Of a DNA stretch of 64,000 bases, positions 27,369 through 35,739 are shown piece after piece. The translations under genes and the position numbers were made by a program. A model generated the notes under the pieces. The model made no database searches. It was not told where the DNA came from and saw nothing but the letters and a program-made list of their open reading frames with translations. The stretch spans positions 18,694-82,693 of the forward strand of contig JAGXHY010000022.1 in assembly GCA_024635925.1 (NCBI GenBank). The letters run 5' to 3'. This DNA comes from Bacillota bacterium. Lineage in GTDB: Bacteria > Bacillota > TC1. Position 1 is the stretch's first letter. The number at the start of each line of letters is the position of its first letter.

Positions 27369-28127
27369 TTAATAAATAGCATAAAAAGCAATAATAAAAC
27401 TAATCGTTGAAATCAAATTACATAAGCAATGAAATACAATTGATATGAATATATTTTTCTTTTTCCAAGCTATATAAGCAGCTGGAAGAAAGATAGCAAT
27501 TCGAAACAAATTATTGAAGGGAAGCCAAAAATGATAGAGTGAAAATAGCACTGTAATAATGACAGGTGCAAATCTCCCAAATCTACTAATTTTTGAAGTA
27601 AGATACCCTCTAAAAAATAACTCTTCAACAATTGGTCCAATAAAAACATTAAGTATAAAATAAGCGACAATCGTTATCAACAAGATATTATTTGAATATG
27701 TCTTAAGATATTCCAAGTTGTTCCAATTAAAATATTCTGGTAATATATTAGATAACTTATCTGCAAAGGGTGCAGTCAATATATTTTCTAATGGAACTAC
27801 GATTACAGACATAAGCCCAGCAAATCCAAATAATAAAAGACTGTAAATAAGAATTTTCCACCAACTCATTTTTTCATAATTGGCAAATGCACTTTTTAAA
27901 GAATAACTTCCATGTTTCTTTTTACTTGCATTAAGGACCACAAACAACTCTATAGGAAATAGAATTAGAAGGGCCAAAAGAAAAAATAACAAAATCGATG
28001 GTATAGTGTTTTGTAATAGTCCTAATACAATATAAGAGATAGTTAATATTGAAGTAGGGATAAATACTAGCCCAAATAATTTTGTTAAACTAATATTTTC
28101 TGGTATCTTCAAAATTGATTTTTTCAT
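27369..28127 (-). CDS. CPBP-family intramembrane metalloprotease (ABI)
   Basis: 252 residues, about eight membrane helices. The signature motif VEELFFRGYL (EExxxR) and the later FSLYHFWLP (Fxx.xH) and FHCLCNLIS are present. Such proteins are prenyl-protease relatives that process peptides or confer bacteriocin self-immunity. Start MKKSIL at 28127 has GAGG 6 nt upstream; the ATG 12 nt earlier does not. No bacteriocin precursor is visible beside it. Confidence 0.85.
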   Translation of the reverse strand: MKKSILKIPENISLTKLFGLVFIPTSILTISYIVLGLLQNTIPSILLFFLLALLILFPIELFVVLNASKKKHGSYSLKSAFANYEKMSWWKILIYSLLLFGFAGLMSVIVVPLENILTAPFADKLSNILPEYFNWNNLEYLKTYSNNILLITIVAYFILNVFIGPIVEELFFRGYLTSKISRFGRFAPVIITVLFSLYHFWLPFNNLFRIAIFLPAAYIAWKKKNIFISIVFHCLCNLISTISFIIAFYAIY

Positions 28128-28190
28128 AATTAGCCTCATTCTTTATTATAAATTCTCTCTTTTTCATGAAACACAAAATAAGTAATTCAT

Positions 28191-28337
28191 CTATTTTTCA
28201 ACAACCCTTTTAAAATAATGCCAGCACCAATTAACTGCAACAATTTCCCAACCATCACGACCATATTCATTTAGTTTTCTAGTAGTGCTTTCTCCTAATC
28301 CACAAATAAAAATACATTTATACTCATATAATTTCAT
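28191..28337 (-). CDS. DUF4177 small protein
   Basis: Short gene of 48 residues. It reads MKLYEYKC, then LNEYGRDGWEIVAVNW, then YFKRVVEK, the DUF4177 pattern (strand, NEYGxxGWE, strand, YFKR). AAGGAGG at 28353-28347 is 9 nt upstream of the ATG at 28337; another ATG at 28346 abuts that site. No signal peptide; function of DUF4177 unknown. It belongs to the accessory run of small proteins here and would be missed by length filters. Confidence 0.8.
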   Translation of the reverse strand: MKLYEYKCIFICGLGESTTRKLNEYGRDGWEIVAVNWCWHYFKRVVEK

Positions 28338-28394
28338 TTCTATCATCCCTCCTTCATTAGTTAAATATAGATCTTCATTTTTTAATAAGTTATA

Positions 28395-28937
28395 CTATAT
28401 TATTCTTCTTGGCAATCTTTTCACCTCAAAGACTAATAGCATACTAAATATAACTACTACTAATACCATGATTCCTGCTACCATGTAAGGTGGAAAATTA
28501 ATACCTATAAATAAAGCAGTAATTGGTATAATAACAGACATAACCATATAACTTTTTGATTGGTATAACCAACTATATGGTAGTAAGTGGGAACCGAAAA
28601 TCATAGCTATTATCATCACCATTTTTTCTGGTACTGTTGGATAAATCCACATTGCAATTAGTAAATATAACATTTGATTAAATGAAAACAATAATCCCAA
28701 ATTAGTTAGTGGATTACCTTTGTTTGTAAAGTCCACTTTTATCATTTTGGAAATCATATAAGCCAAGGGCACTAGTGGGGCAGTAAAGCAAAACGTAAGA
28801 AAGTTTTTTGAAAGTATAGGTAGTGATGTGAAATGAATACCCGTTACAATTGACCATATTATAATAGATGCAAGTATAAAGTGTAGCCCTTTTTTTTGTT
28901 TTACAGAACAATCTAAACGCATTTCTTCTAAATTCAT
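28395..28937 (-). CDS. DUF7010-type membrane protein
   Basis: 180 residues, about six helices. The N-terminus (MNLEEMRLDCSVKQKKGLHF) and central part (NPLTNLGLLFSFNQMLYLLIAMW) match a family of small integral proteins annotated DUF7010 in Bacillota. The gene before it (DUF4177) is 58 bp downstream on the same strand. Function unknown; recognition is from memory of the family. Confidence 0.65.
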   Translation of the reverse strand: MNLEEMRLDCSVKQKKGLHFILASIIIWSIVTGIHFTSLPILSKNFLTFCFTAPLVPLAYMISKMIKVDFTNKGNPLTNLGLLFSFNQMLYLLIAMWIYPTVPEKMVMIIAMIFGSHLLPYSWLYQSKSYMVMSVIIPITALFIGINFPPYMVAGIMVLVVVIFSMLLVFEVKRLPRRII

Positions 28938-29133
28938 TATTCATTCTCCTTTTTACTTAAATCAATAAAGTTAGTATCTGAAATCAAAATATATAAATGC
29001 TAAAATGTAATATATTTTTAATATTTATAATATTATACCATACTATTATAAATACATGTTATCAAACCTTATGAAAATATATACGATTGAGAACTTTTAC
29101 ATAAAATAAATAATCATAATTTTTTTGTCAGAG

Positions 29134-30090
29134 TTAATTATTCAATTCTGATAAAAATTCATCTGTAATTTCTGATATTCTATTAACCTTGTTGAGGTAT
29201 ATAAAATGCGTTCCCTCTAGAATCTCATATTTTGTCTGATCACCAATGCGGGCAAGGTGCTGTTTTTGATATTCTTGGGGGGTTATCTTGATTTGGCTAT
29301 TTTTTGTTTCATATGTTTGCTTGGAAATTATCTTGAAGAAAGGGACATTCTCCGGATACTTCAACTTGTTAACATCCTTGATATAGTCGGTAGTACTTGC
29401 AATCTGTTCTAAAGTATTATCATTCATAGAAAATCCAGCGTAATAAATCAGGTCACTAATTTCTTTTTTTGTATAGCCAATAGAAATCAACTTGTCTTTA
29501 TTGGTGGCTATAGGAGCTAGAATAGAAGATAATCCTATAGCTTGTTGAATCTTAACTAAACCAAGTAATGACTTAACAAAATCGGGCATATCATCTCCTA
29601 TATAAGCAGTAGAGCTTCCATCAAGAGATATAATAGCTTTCACTTCATCAGGATATTTTGAAGCATAGTATTCACTGTATACGCTCGATATAGAGTGGGC
29701 CATTAAAATATAAGGATAATCAACCCCTGCTCTTTTTAGTGCTGTACGAATTTCTTCCACATAGTTTTTTGAAGTTCTTGCTCTCTTGGTTTGACTACTA
29801 AACCCAACACCGAAATACTCTATGCAGACTACTGTATATTTTTCACTTAGACTGCGCATAAGTGGACCAAAATCTGCTGATGGTAGCCCAATACCCATCC
29901 CAGGAAGTAAAATGATTGTTTCTTTGCCACTTCCCATTTTGTAGACATGCATTTTCCCATCATAGACCTCAATCATTTGACCGTATGGTTCTATACTTTC
30001 CTTTTTTTTCTCAAAATATGTTGCGTGTAAAATAGTACCGATCAGTATAAATACAGTAATCAACCCGAGAATAATACCAAATATCATCAT
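29134..30090 (-). CDS. Alpha/beta hydrolase with N-terminal membrane anchor
   Basis: 318 residues; a membrane segment at 3-22, then LLPGMGIGLPSADFGP, IEYFGVGFSS, and AHSISSVYSEYYA with nucleophile S133. The aspartate is probably in LDGSST, and the late histidine in EGTHFIYL. This is the third alpha/beta hydrolase in the cluster, and it neighbours the regulator at 30151 by 60 bp in the same direction, so the regulator likely controls it. Confidence 0.8.
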   Translation of the reverse strand: MMIFGIILGLITVFILIGTILHATYFEKKKESIEPYGQMIEVYDGKMHVYKMGSGKETIILLPGMGIGLPSADFGPLMRSLSEKYTVVCIEYFGVGFSSQTKRARTSKNYVEEIRTALKRAGVDYPYILMAHSISSVYSEYYASKYPDEVKAIISLDGSSTAYIGDDMPDFVKSLLGLVKIQQAIGLSSILAPIATNKDKLISIGYTKKEISDLIYYAGFSMNDNTLEQIASTTDYIKDVNKLKYPENVPFFKIISKQTYETKNSQIKITPQEYQKQHLARIGDQTKYEILEGTHFIYLNKVNRISEITDEFLSELNN

Positions 30091-30150
30091 GATTTTCTCC
30101 CTCTCTTATCTTTTTTTAAATTTTTGTATTGTCATTTGATTTCATATACT

Positions 30151-30660
30151 TTACTTCTCCTCAGGTGCAGATATGATTGAAATATCTCTGGCCTTTCTCC
30201 CCTTTGAAAACTCAAAATTATACTTTTTAAATAGATCACCTAACTCCGATAAAAACTGATCAAACTCATCATCTGTCATCATAAGTATCGTGTTGTTAAA
30301 AAATATTTTATCTTTTCCAGTATTGGCATTTATATCTTTAAAATAGTTATGAAACAACACATATTTTTTCATCAAAAAAGTAAACGCATTTTGTGAAGCA
30401 TTTTCTAACGTGTTGTTCTTCATTATTTCTCCAGTATTTATAGCTAGTGTTCTTTCAAGACTTCCTCTTATTTTTTGTTCTGAAATGACTGACAGAATAT
30501 CGCTGTCCAACAAAATTTTAATATGCCGGTACAGAGTAGTTCGAGGAACATCACTTATTTTTTCGGAAATTTCTGTTGCGGTCATAGTTTGTTTTACAGC
30601 AAGCGTCTGTATAATTCTCATACGCACTGGATTCAGCATAATATCGTTAATATTTTTCAT
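30151..30660 (-). CDS. Winged-helix regulator, ArsR-like
   Basis: 169 residues. The N-terminal 65 residues are a winged helix: LNPVRMRIIQTL, TATEISEKISDVPRTTLYRHIKILLDSDIL, then a wing. The rest is a charged helical region (NYFKDINANTGKD, FDQFLSELGDLF), a layout known in Bacillota regulators that act on downstream transport or hydrolase genes. No metal-binding cysteines. A GGAGG site precedes the ATG, and a 9-bp tandem repeat array lies directly before that. Confidence 0.78.
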   Translation of the reverse strand: MKNINDIMLNPVRMRIIQTLAVKQTMTATEISEKISDVPRTTLYRHIKILLDSDILSVISEQKIRGSLERTLAINTGEIMKNNTLENASQNAFTFLMKKYVLFHNYFKDINANTGKDKIFFNNTILMMTDDEFDQFLSELGDLFKKYNFEFSKGRKARDISIISAPEEK

Positions 30661-30670
30661 AGTGTACCTC

Positions 30671-30758
30671 CACTTATCCCACTTATCCCACTTATCCCAC
30701 TTATCCCACTTATCCCACTTATCCCACTTATCCCACTTATCCCACTTATCCCACTTAT
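30671..30758. repeat. 9-bp tandem repeat array (9 full copies plus one partial)
   Basis: Unit CACTTATCC on the + strand repeats without error from 30671 to 30751; a tenth copy is partial. On the minus strand it lies between the promoter (-10 at 30765-30760) and the ribosome site of the regulator, that is in its 5' untranslated region. The frame in line with the ATG reads WDKWDK but lacks a start codon. The perfect copies suggest recent expansion. The rest of the 30661-30989 gap holds a promoter and a terminator only. Confidence 0.95.
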
Positions 30759-30759
30759 T

Positions 30760-30788
30760 ATATTAATTCAATAATTGGTATAAGTCAA
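30760..30788 (-). promoter_or_regulatory. Promoter of the winged-helix regulator
   Basis: Minus strand TTGACT (30788-30783), 17-nt spacer, TAATAT (30765-30760). The expected start of transcription falls at the edge of the 9-bp array. Confidence 0.6.
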
Positions 30789-30911
30789 GTTAAAAATTAT
30801 TTTATTTGTTATCAAAATTTTCCTACTTAAAAAAGTCCCTCGCTAAACTGAGATGACCTGTTAATACTAATATTTATAAAATCTCCTAGTTCATTCCCTT
30901 TAACATTAAAA

Positions 30912-30940
30912 CACCCCTAAAGTTATCAACTTTAGGGGTG
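30912..30940 (-). terminator. Terminator of the BMP lipoprotein gene
   Basis: 13-bp perfect stem CACCCCTAAAGTT with AACTTTAGGGGTG, 3-nt loop, then TTTT on the minus strand. Confidence 0.85.
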
Positions 30941-30989
30941 CAATTCAATATCTCACTTATGGTATAGATATTACATAAAATATTGTTTT

Positions 30990-32054
30990 TTATTTCTTAA
31001 GGCTTTCTTTAAAACTTTGTTCCACAAATTCTCCTGTTTCAGGATAGAATTCTTTACCTTCATAAGTCTTGTTTATAGTAATTTCACCACTCTCAAGCTT
31101 CTTAGCAAGTTCCTCTATCTTTGCTTTAATATCTGCTGAAACATCATCAGCAATAGCAAGTTTAACAACATCAGGACTTTCCAAACCTATGCTAGTCACT
31201 TTATTAGCTTCCCATGTTCCATCTGTAAAATCTTTTACAGCATTAAATATTGCTACACTTGCGTCTGATACTGCAGATCCTATGAAACTTGGATCTTTCT
31301 TTGTCCAGTCAGATACGTTCCCTATATGTCTAACATCACCATTAGTGTCTTTAATTACTTCAACAACACCTGCTCTACCTGAGTTTAACATTGTATAAAT
31401 AACATCAGCACCCTTTTTGATTTCTGCTTCTGCAGCTTTGGCATTAATAGCCGTGTCATCTAAGTTTCCAGTAAACCATGATAAGAAAGTAGCATTAGGA
31501 TTCACATATTTCAAACCATCATAAAATGCTGCCCTTCCAATTAGTCCAGGTTTTGGCCAAGCACCTGAGATGTGTCCTACTATATTACTTTTTGTAGTTA
31601 AGCCCGCCAAGGCACCAGCCAACCATGCTGATTCTTCTTGTAGCACTACATAACTTGAAAGATTTTCACCTTTAACATTTCCTTGAATTACCACAAATTT
31701 GATTTCCGGGAATTCTTTGGCTACTGTCTCAGCAGGAATATTATTTTGACCCCCATGACCTATAATCATATCTGGTCCTTTTTCAGCTAAATCTCTCATT
31801 GCTTCTGTAAGTACTTCTGCATCAGAAGTTGCTGAAACATTGGATACATAGTCTACATCAACATTAAGTTCAGATTTGACCTTCTCATATCCCCTATAAG
31901 CCGCTTCCATAAAGCCACCATCAGTATGTTTACCTGGTATCAATATTGATACCTTTAGTTTTTCTTCCTTTGCTTGATTACCATTATCACAACCTACCAA
32001 GGCCACTATGCTAAATATAGCGATAACCAATAATAATAAAATCCTTTTCTTCAT
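30990..32054 (-). CDS. BMP-family ABC transporter substrate-binding lipoprotein
   Basis: 354 residues; signal peptide with lipobox LVGC (C22). Body of the BMP/Med/PnrA type: SILIPGKHTDGGFMEAAYRG, IIGHGGQNNIPAETVAKEFP, and GHISGAWPKPGLIGRAA. Relatives bind purine nucleosides and feed an ABC importer; no permease or ATPase is next to this gene, so it may serve a distant one. A two-component system lies 112 bp upstream on the same strand, so this could be one of its targets. Confidence 0.85.
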   Translation of the reverse strand: MKKRILLLLVIAIFSIVALVGCDNGNQAKEEKLKVSILIPGKHTDGGFMEAAYRGYEKVKSELNVDVDYVSNVSATSDAEVLTEAMRDLAEKGPDMIIGHGGQNNIPAETVAKEFPEIKFVVIQGNVKGENLSSYVVLQEESAWLAGALAGLTTKSNIVGHISGAWPKPGLIGRAAFYDGLKYVNPNATFLSWFTGNLDDTAINAKAAEAEIKKGADVIYTMLNSGRAGVVEVIKDTNGDVRHIGNVSDWTKKDPSFIGSAVSDASVAIFNAVKDFTDGTWEANKVTSIGLESPDVVKLAIADDVSADIKAKIEELAKKLESGEITINKTYEGKEFYPETGEFVEQSFKESLKK

Positions 32055-32166
32055 TGTTAAACCTCCTTTAACATTTCAAATCTTTTATAGCTAAATCATA
32101 CATAATAAAACAACTATAAAAAATGAAATATTTAAGGAATTATACCCTACAAATTACGGAATTTTA

Positions 32167-33186
32167 TTATTTACTATTTTTCATTCTATAATTATGAGGA
32201 GTAACACCCATTATTTTCTTGAAGATTTTGGTAAAATACTCTATATTATTAAATCCAAGACTAAAAGCTATTTCATTCAATTTTAAATCTGACTCTAAAA
32301 GAAGAACTACTGCTCTATAGACTTTTGCCTTGTTGAAAAACTCACCAATGGATTCACCTGTTTCTTGCTTAAATAATTCACCTAGATAGTTTTTTGATAA
32401 GTAGAGTTTTTCTGCTAGATCATTCATTGATACCCCTTCTTCTATATTTTCAAGTAAATATCTAGCTACATTATTAATATACTGATTTTTGCTATTAACT
32501 GCAGAGAAATTATTAAGTTGTTCAATAACATAAATTAACCAAAGATCTAATTTATATTTATTTTTTTCTCCAAGGAACTTTTTCAACCAAGAGTGTTCTT
32601 CATTAACCATTTTCTTTATATCATCTTCTACTTTTTCTAAGAGAGTAGTAATCTTCCCCTGATTATCACTGTTACTTAATTTTATACTCTCTTCAATGGC
32701 GATTATTTCCTCAATCCCCTTATTGTCTCCCATACTAATTTTTTTACTAGCATCTATTACATAAGTTTGAGGATAAAAGAAAGTAAGTTGAGCTTGCCTA
32801 TATTCCAGTATTTTATGTGCTTTCATTAAGGCATTTTTTAATGCTTCCTTTTCCACCGGTTTAACTAGATAATCAAAAACTCCATATTTAATTCCTTCCT
32901 TGGCAAAGGAGAATTCTGCATAGTCAGTTAATAATATAGTGATAGTATCAGGTGAGATAACCTTTAGCTCCTTTATTAACTCAATACCATCAATTATCGG
33001 CATTCTAATATCTGAAATAACTATGTCGAAAGTTTCTTCTTCAAATAATTTCAAAGCTTCTTCTCCATCTTTAGCTTCTGCTTTAATAATAAAACCTGAA
33101 CTTTCACCCCAAAAAGGGAAACGTTTTATCATCTTTCTTATTGCTTCCATATCATCGACAATTAATACGCTATATGTCATCTTCAT
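32167..33186 (-). CDS. Response regulator with AraC-type DNA-binding domain
   Basis: 339 residues. Receiver domain: acidic pair D11-D12, phospho-acceptor D59 (ISDIRMP), T in LLTDYAEF, K109 (LVKPV). The C-terminal AraC domain (about 235-335) has two helix-turn-helices, SMNDLAEKLYLSKNYLGELF and FTKIFKKIMGVTPHNYR. This is the YesN-like layout, used for sugar or peptide uptake control. It starts within the end of the sensor gene (17-nt overlap). Confidence 0.92.
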   Translation of the reverse strand: MKMTYSVLIVDDMEAIRKMIKRFPFWGESSGFIIKAEAKDGEEALKLFEEETFDIVISDIRMPIIDGIELIKELKVISPDTITILLTDYAEFSFAKEGIKYGVFDYLVKPVEKEALKNALMKAHKILEYRQAQLTFFYPQTYVIDASKKISMGDNKGIEEIIAIEESIKLSNSDNQGKITTLLEKVEDDIKKMVNEEHSWLKKFLGEKNKYKLDLWLIYVIEQLNNFSAVNSKNQYINNVARYLLENIEEGVSMNDLAEKLYLSKNYLGELFKQETGESIGEFFNKAKVYRAVVLLLESDLKLNEIAFSLGFNNIEYFTKIFKKIMGVTPHNYRMKNSK

Positions 33187-34867
33187 TTAGCCCCTTATTA
33201 TAAGCAACAGTATTATTGGTTTTTGGAAATATAAGTTCTACTTTCGTCCATTTACCTTTATTGCTTGTTATATTGATTCTTCCATTATGTTTATTTATTA
33301 TTTTTTTTGCTAGGGTAAGACCTATTCCTGTACCTTCATAATCTTCATTGTTATGTAGCCTTTGAAATATATTGAATATCTTATCCTTGTGTTTTATGTC
33401 AAAACCAATCCCATTGTCTTTTATAGAAATAATGTTTTCTTTTTCATACACACTAATTTCTATGTTGATTTCTCCAACTTCACGATTTCTAGTATATTTG
33501 ATGGCATTGGATATAATATTGCTTATTGCATCCTTTATGAGTATTTTATCACCAAGTATAGTTAATCTTTCTCCTATAAGTTTAAATTCTAATTTTCTGG
33601 CTGGATTAGCAATTTTATACTGTATAATAAGCTCTTCTATGATTTCAAATATATCTATACTTTCAATTTCTATTTCTTTATTGCTTAGCTTGGAATATTC
33701 CAATATTTTATCAATAAGTTTAATCATTCCAGAGCAATGATTCTTGATATTCTCTATCATCTCTTTGCTTTTTGAATCGATTTTAGGGTTATCCTCGAGT
33801 AACATAATACTATAGGCATCTATAGCTCTTATTGGTGATTTTAAATCATGTGATACCCCAAAGGAAAATTCATTCATTTCTTTAATTGCTTGTTTTAAAG
33901 CACTTGTCCGTTCATCAACTTTGCTTTCTAATTCTTCATTCATCTTATTTATTTTTTCGATAACTTGAAGATATTGTCTATTTCTTTTTTCTAAAATTAT
34001 ACTAGATTCTTGATTTTTTTGAAGATATCTAACTGTAATTCCAGCCATAACAATAAATAATAAAAGTGAAAGACTTAAAGTTAAGATTGTACTCTCATCT
34101 ATGTTTTTTATCCAGGTCCAAACATCTATATTATTAATAAACAAGTTGTTAAACGATATAATAAGAAAGGTGAATATCATGCCAAATGCCACTATACCAA
34201 GTAATACAGGAGTATTATACTTTGCTCCTCTATAAATTTTTAACTTAAATAATTTTCTTATGAAAGGCATAAGTAATATGGATTCACAAATCGCTATTAG
34301 TATACTATCTACAATGATACCCTTTATAGCAAAGATCATTATTATATCCAAACCTAAATTTTCCATTACATTATTATACCAAAAAGGAATATCCAACTTA
34401 AGTAGAGGTTGAAATAAAAGTAAATATAATAATAATTTAATTACTATATAAATCAATTGTAGTATATAAATATTATTCCAAATTGTTCTATTTTTTTTCC
34501 TGGATAAGGAACCCCACCCATGTAGACCAATCCAGATGAATAAGGTAATTGATGGTACCAATGAGGCCCATCCATTATATGGACCTAATATAAAAGGATA
34601 TAGGAATACTAGGCCCATGCTTATACTAAGAAAACCATATTTCCAACCCCAAGATAATGCTATCAGCATCGGTAAAATTAGACTTAGTGCGAAATTTATA
34701 GATGTTCCACTAAATTCTATTCTGATTGAATAAAATATCCCAATAAATGAAATTATTCCTAGTATGAATGAAACAATTATCTTATATAGTCTCAAGTTAT
34801 CTAATTTTCTATTCAATATCATATCCAACCACCTTAAATCATACTTATCATAAATTGATTTTAACAT
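33170..34867 (-). CDS. Membrane sensor histidine kinase
   Basis: 565 residues. The N-terminal 280 residues contain about eight membrane helices and no clear extracytoplasmic domain; a coiled coil leads to the phospho-acceptor H340 (GVSHDLKSP). The ATPase shows N-box DAISNIISNAIKY, DNGIGFD, and GTGIGLTLAKK. The H-box and ATPase are of the HisKA/HATPase type with the phytochrome-like SHDLKSPIRAI sequence, not the YesM type that usually partners YesN regulators. The signal sensed is unknown. Confidence 0.88.
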   Translation of the reverse strand: MLKSIYDKYDLRWLDMILNRKLDNLRLYKIIVSFILGIISFIGIFYSIRIEFSGTSINFALSLILPMLIALSWGWKYGFLSISMGLVFLYPFILGPYNGWASLVPSITLFIWIGLHGWGSLSRKKNRTIWNNIYILQLIYIVIKLLLYLLLFQPLLKLDIPFWYNNVMENLGLDIIMIFAIKGIIVDSILIAICESILLMPFIRKLFKLKIYRGAKYNTPVLLGIVAFGMIFTFLIISFNNLFINNIDVWTWIKNIDESTILTLSLSLLLFIVMAGITVRYLQKNQESSIILEKRNRQYLQVIEKINKMNEELESKVDERTSALKQAIKEMNEFSFGVSHDLKSPIRAIDAYSIMLLEDNPKIDSKSKEMIENIKNHCSGMIKLIDKILEYSKLSNKEIEIESIDIFEIIEELIIQYKIANPARKLEFKLIGERLTILGDKILIKDAISNIISNAIKYTRNREVGEINIEISVYEKENIISIKDNGIGFDIKHKDKIFNIFQRLHNNEDYEGTGIGLTLAKKIINKHNGRINITSNKGKWTKVELIFPKTNNTVAYNKGLNEDDI

Positions 34868-35058
34868 AAAAATTCTATTATTAACAAATAATAGAATAGA
34901 AACTCATATTAAGTAATCAAATAAAAAACATAAGGTAATAAACATACAAAAAATTGATATGCATTACAAATATGACTGATGATTCTTTGCTTAAAATCCT
35001 GAATATTCAACTATGAATATGTTTAGAAATTCTAACTAATCCAATTGTTAATCTTCTT

Positions 35059-35739
35059 TTAACTAAGTGCTTCTTCAACTTTTCCCATTTTCACTAGAGA
35101 ACCTTCTTTTAAAACTGCCACTCTGTCAGCCAGTGCTCTTACATCCTCACGATCATGAGTTACAAAAATTGTAGTTACTTGAGCCTTCAATAAAATATCT
35201 TTCAACTCGCTCCGAATCTTTACTTGAAGATCCGAATCAAGATTACTAAAAGGTTCATCTAGAAGTAAACAACCTGGTGCTGGAGCCAAAGCTCTAGCCA
35301 GTGCTACCCTTTGCTGTTGTCCACCACTTAGTTCATAAGGATACTTATTTGCATAAGGCTCTAAGTTAACTAATTCAAGCATTTCCTTAACTCTTTTTTT
35401 CTTCTCACCAATACTCATTTTACTTAGACCAAAAGCTATATTCTTTTCTACCTTCATATTCGGAAAAAGAGCATAATCTTGAAAGACCATCCCCACACCT
35501 CTTTTTTCAGGTAGAACAAAACTATTAGGACCTAACACTCTATTCTTCCCGATTTCTATTACACCAGAACCTTTATGTTCCAACCCAGCAATAAGACGAA
35601 GCAAAGTACTCTTTCCACTTCCACTTTCACCAAATATCGAAACAATCTCACCCTCTTCTATCTCAATATTTATATCTTTTAAAGCTGGTTTTTTATTACC
35701 AGGATAATAAAAAGTTAGTTTCTCAATTTTTATGTTCAT
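35059..35739 (-). CDS. fbpC: Ferric iron ABC transporter ATP-binding protein
   Basis: 226 residues. Walker A GESGSGKST at 37-45, Q-loop in VFQDYALFP, signature LSGGQQQR, Walker B CLLLDEPFSNLD, and H-loop FVTHDRED. It lacks the C-terminal TOBE regulatory domain found in many FbpC proteins, so it is short for the family. It overlaps the permease gene by 17 nt and is the last gene of the operon. Confidence 0.85.
   Translation of the reverse strand: MNIKIEKLTFYYPGNKKPALKDINIEIEEGEIVSIFGESGSGKSTLLRLIAGLEHKGSGVIEIGKNRVLGPNSFVLPEKRGVGMVFQDYALFPNMKVEKNIAFGLSKMSIGEKKKRVKEMLELVNLEPYANKYPYELSGGQQQRVALARALAPAPGCLLLDEPFSNLDSDLQVKIRSELKDILLKAQVTTIFVTHDREDVRALADRVAVLKEGSLVKMGKVEEALS

Noticed and set aside
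30671..30758. CRISPR array
   Set aside because: The repeat unit is 9 bp with no spacers, and there are no cas genes nearby; it is a tandem microsatellite.
30410..30774. Protein coded by the HLS repeat on the + strand
   Set aside because: The frame is a shadow of the 9-bp array and runs antisense through the regulator; no ribosome site is seen.
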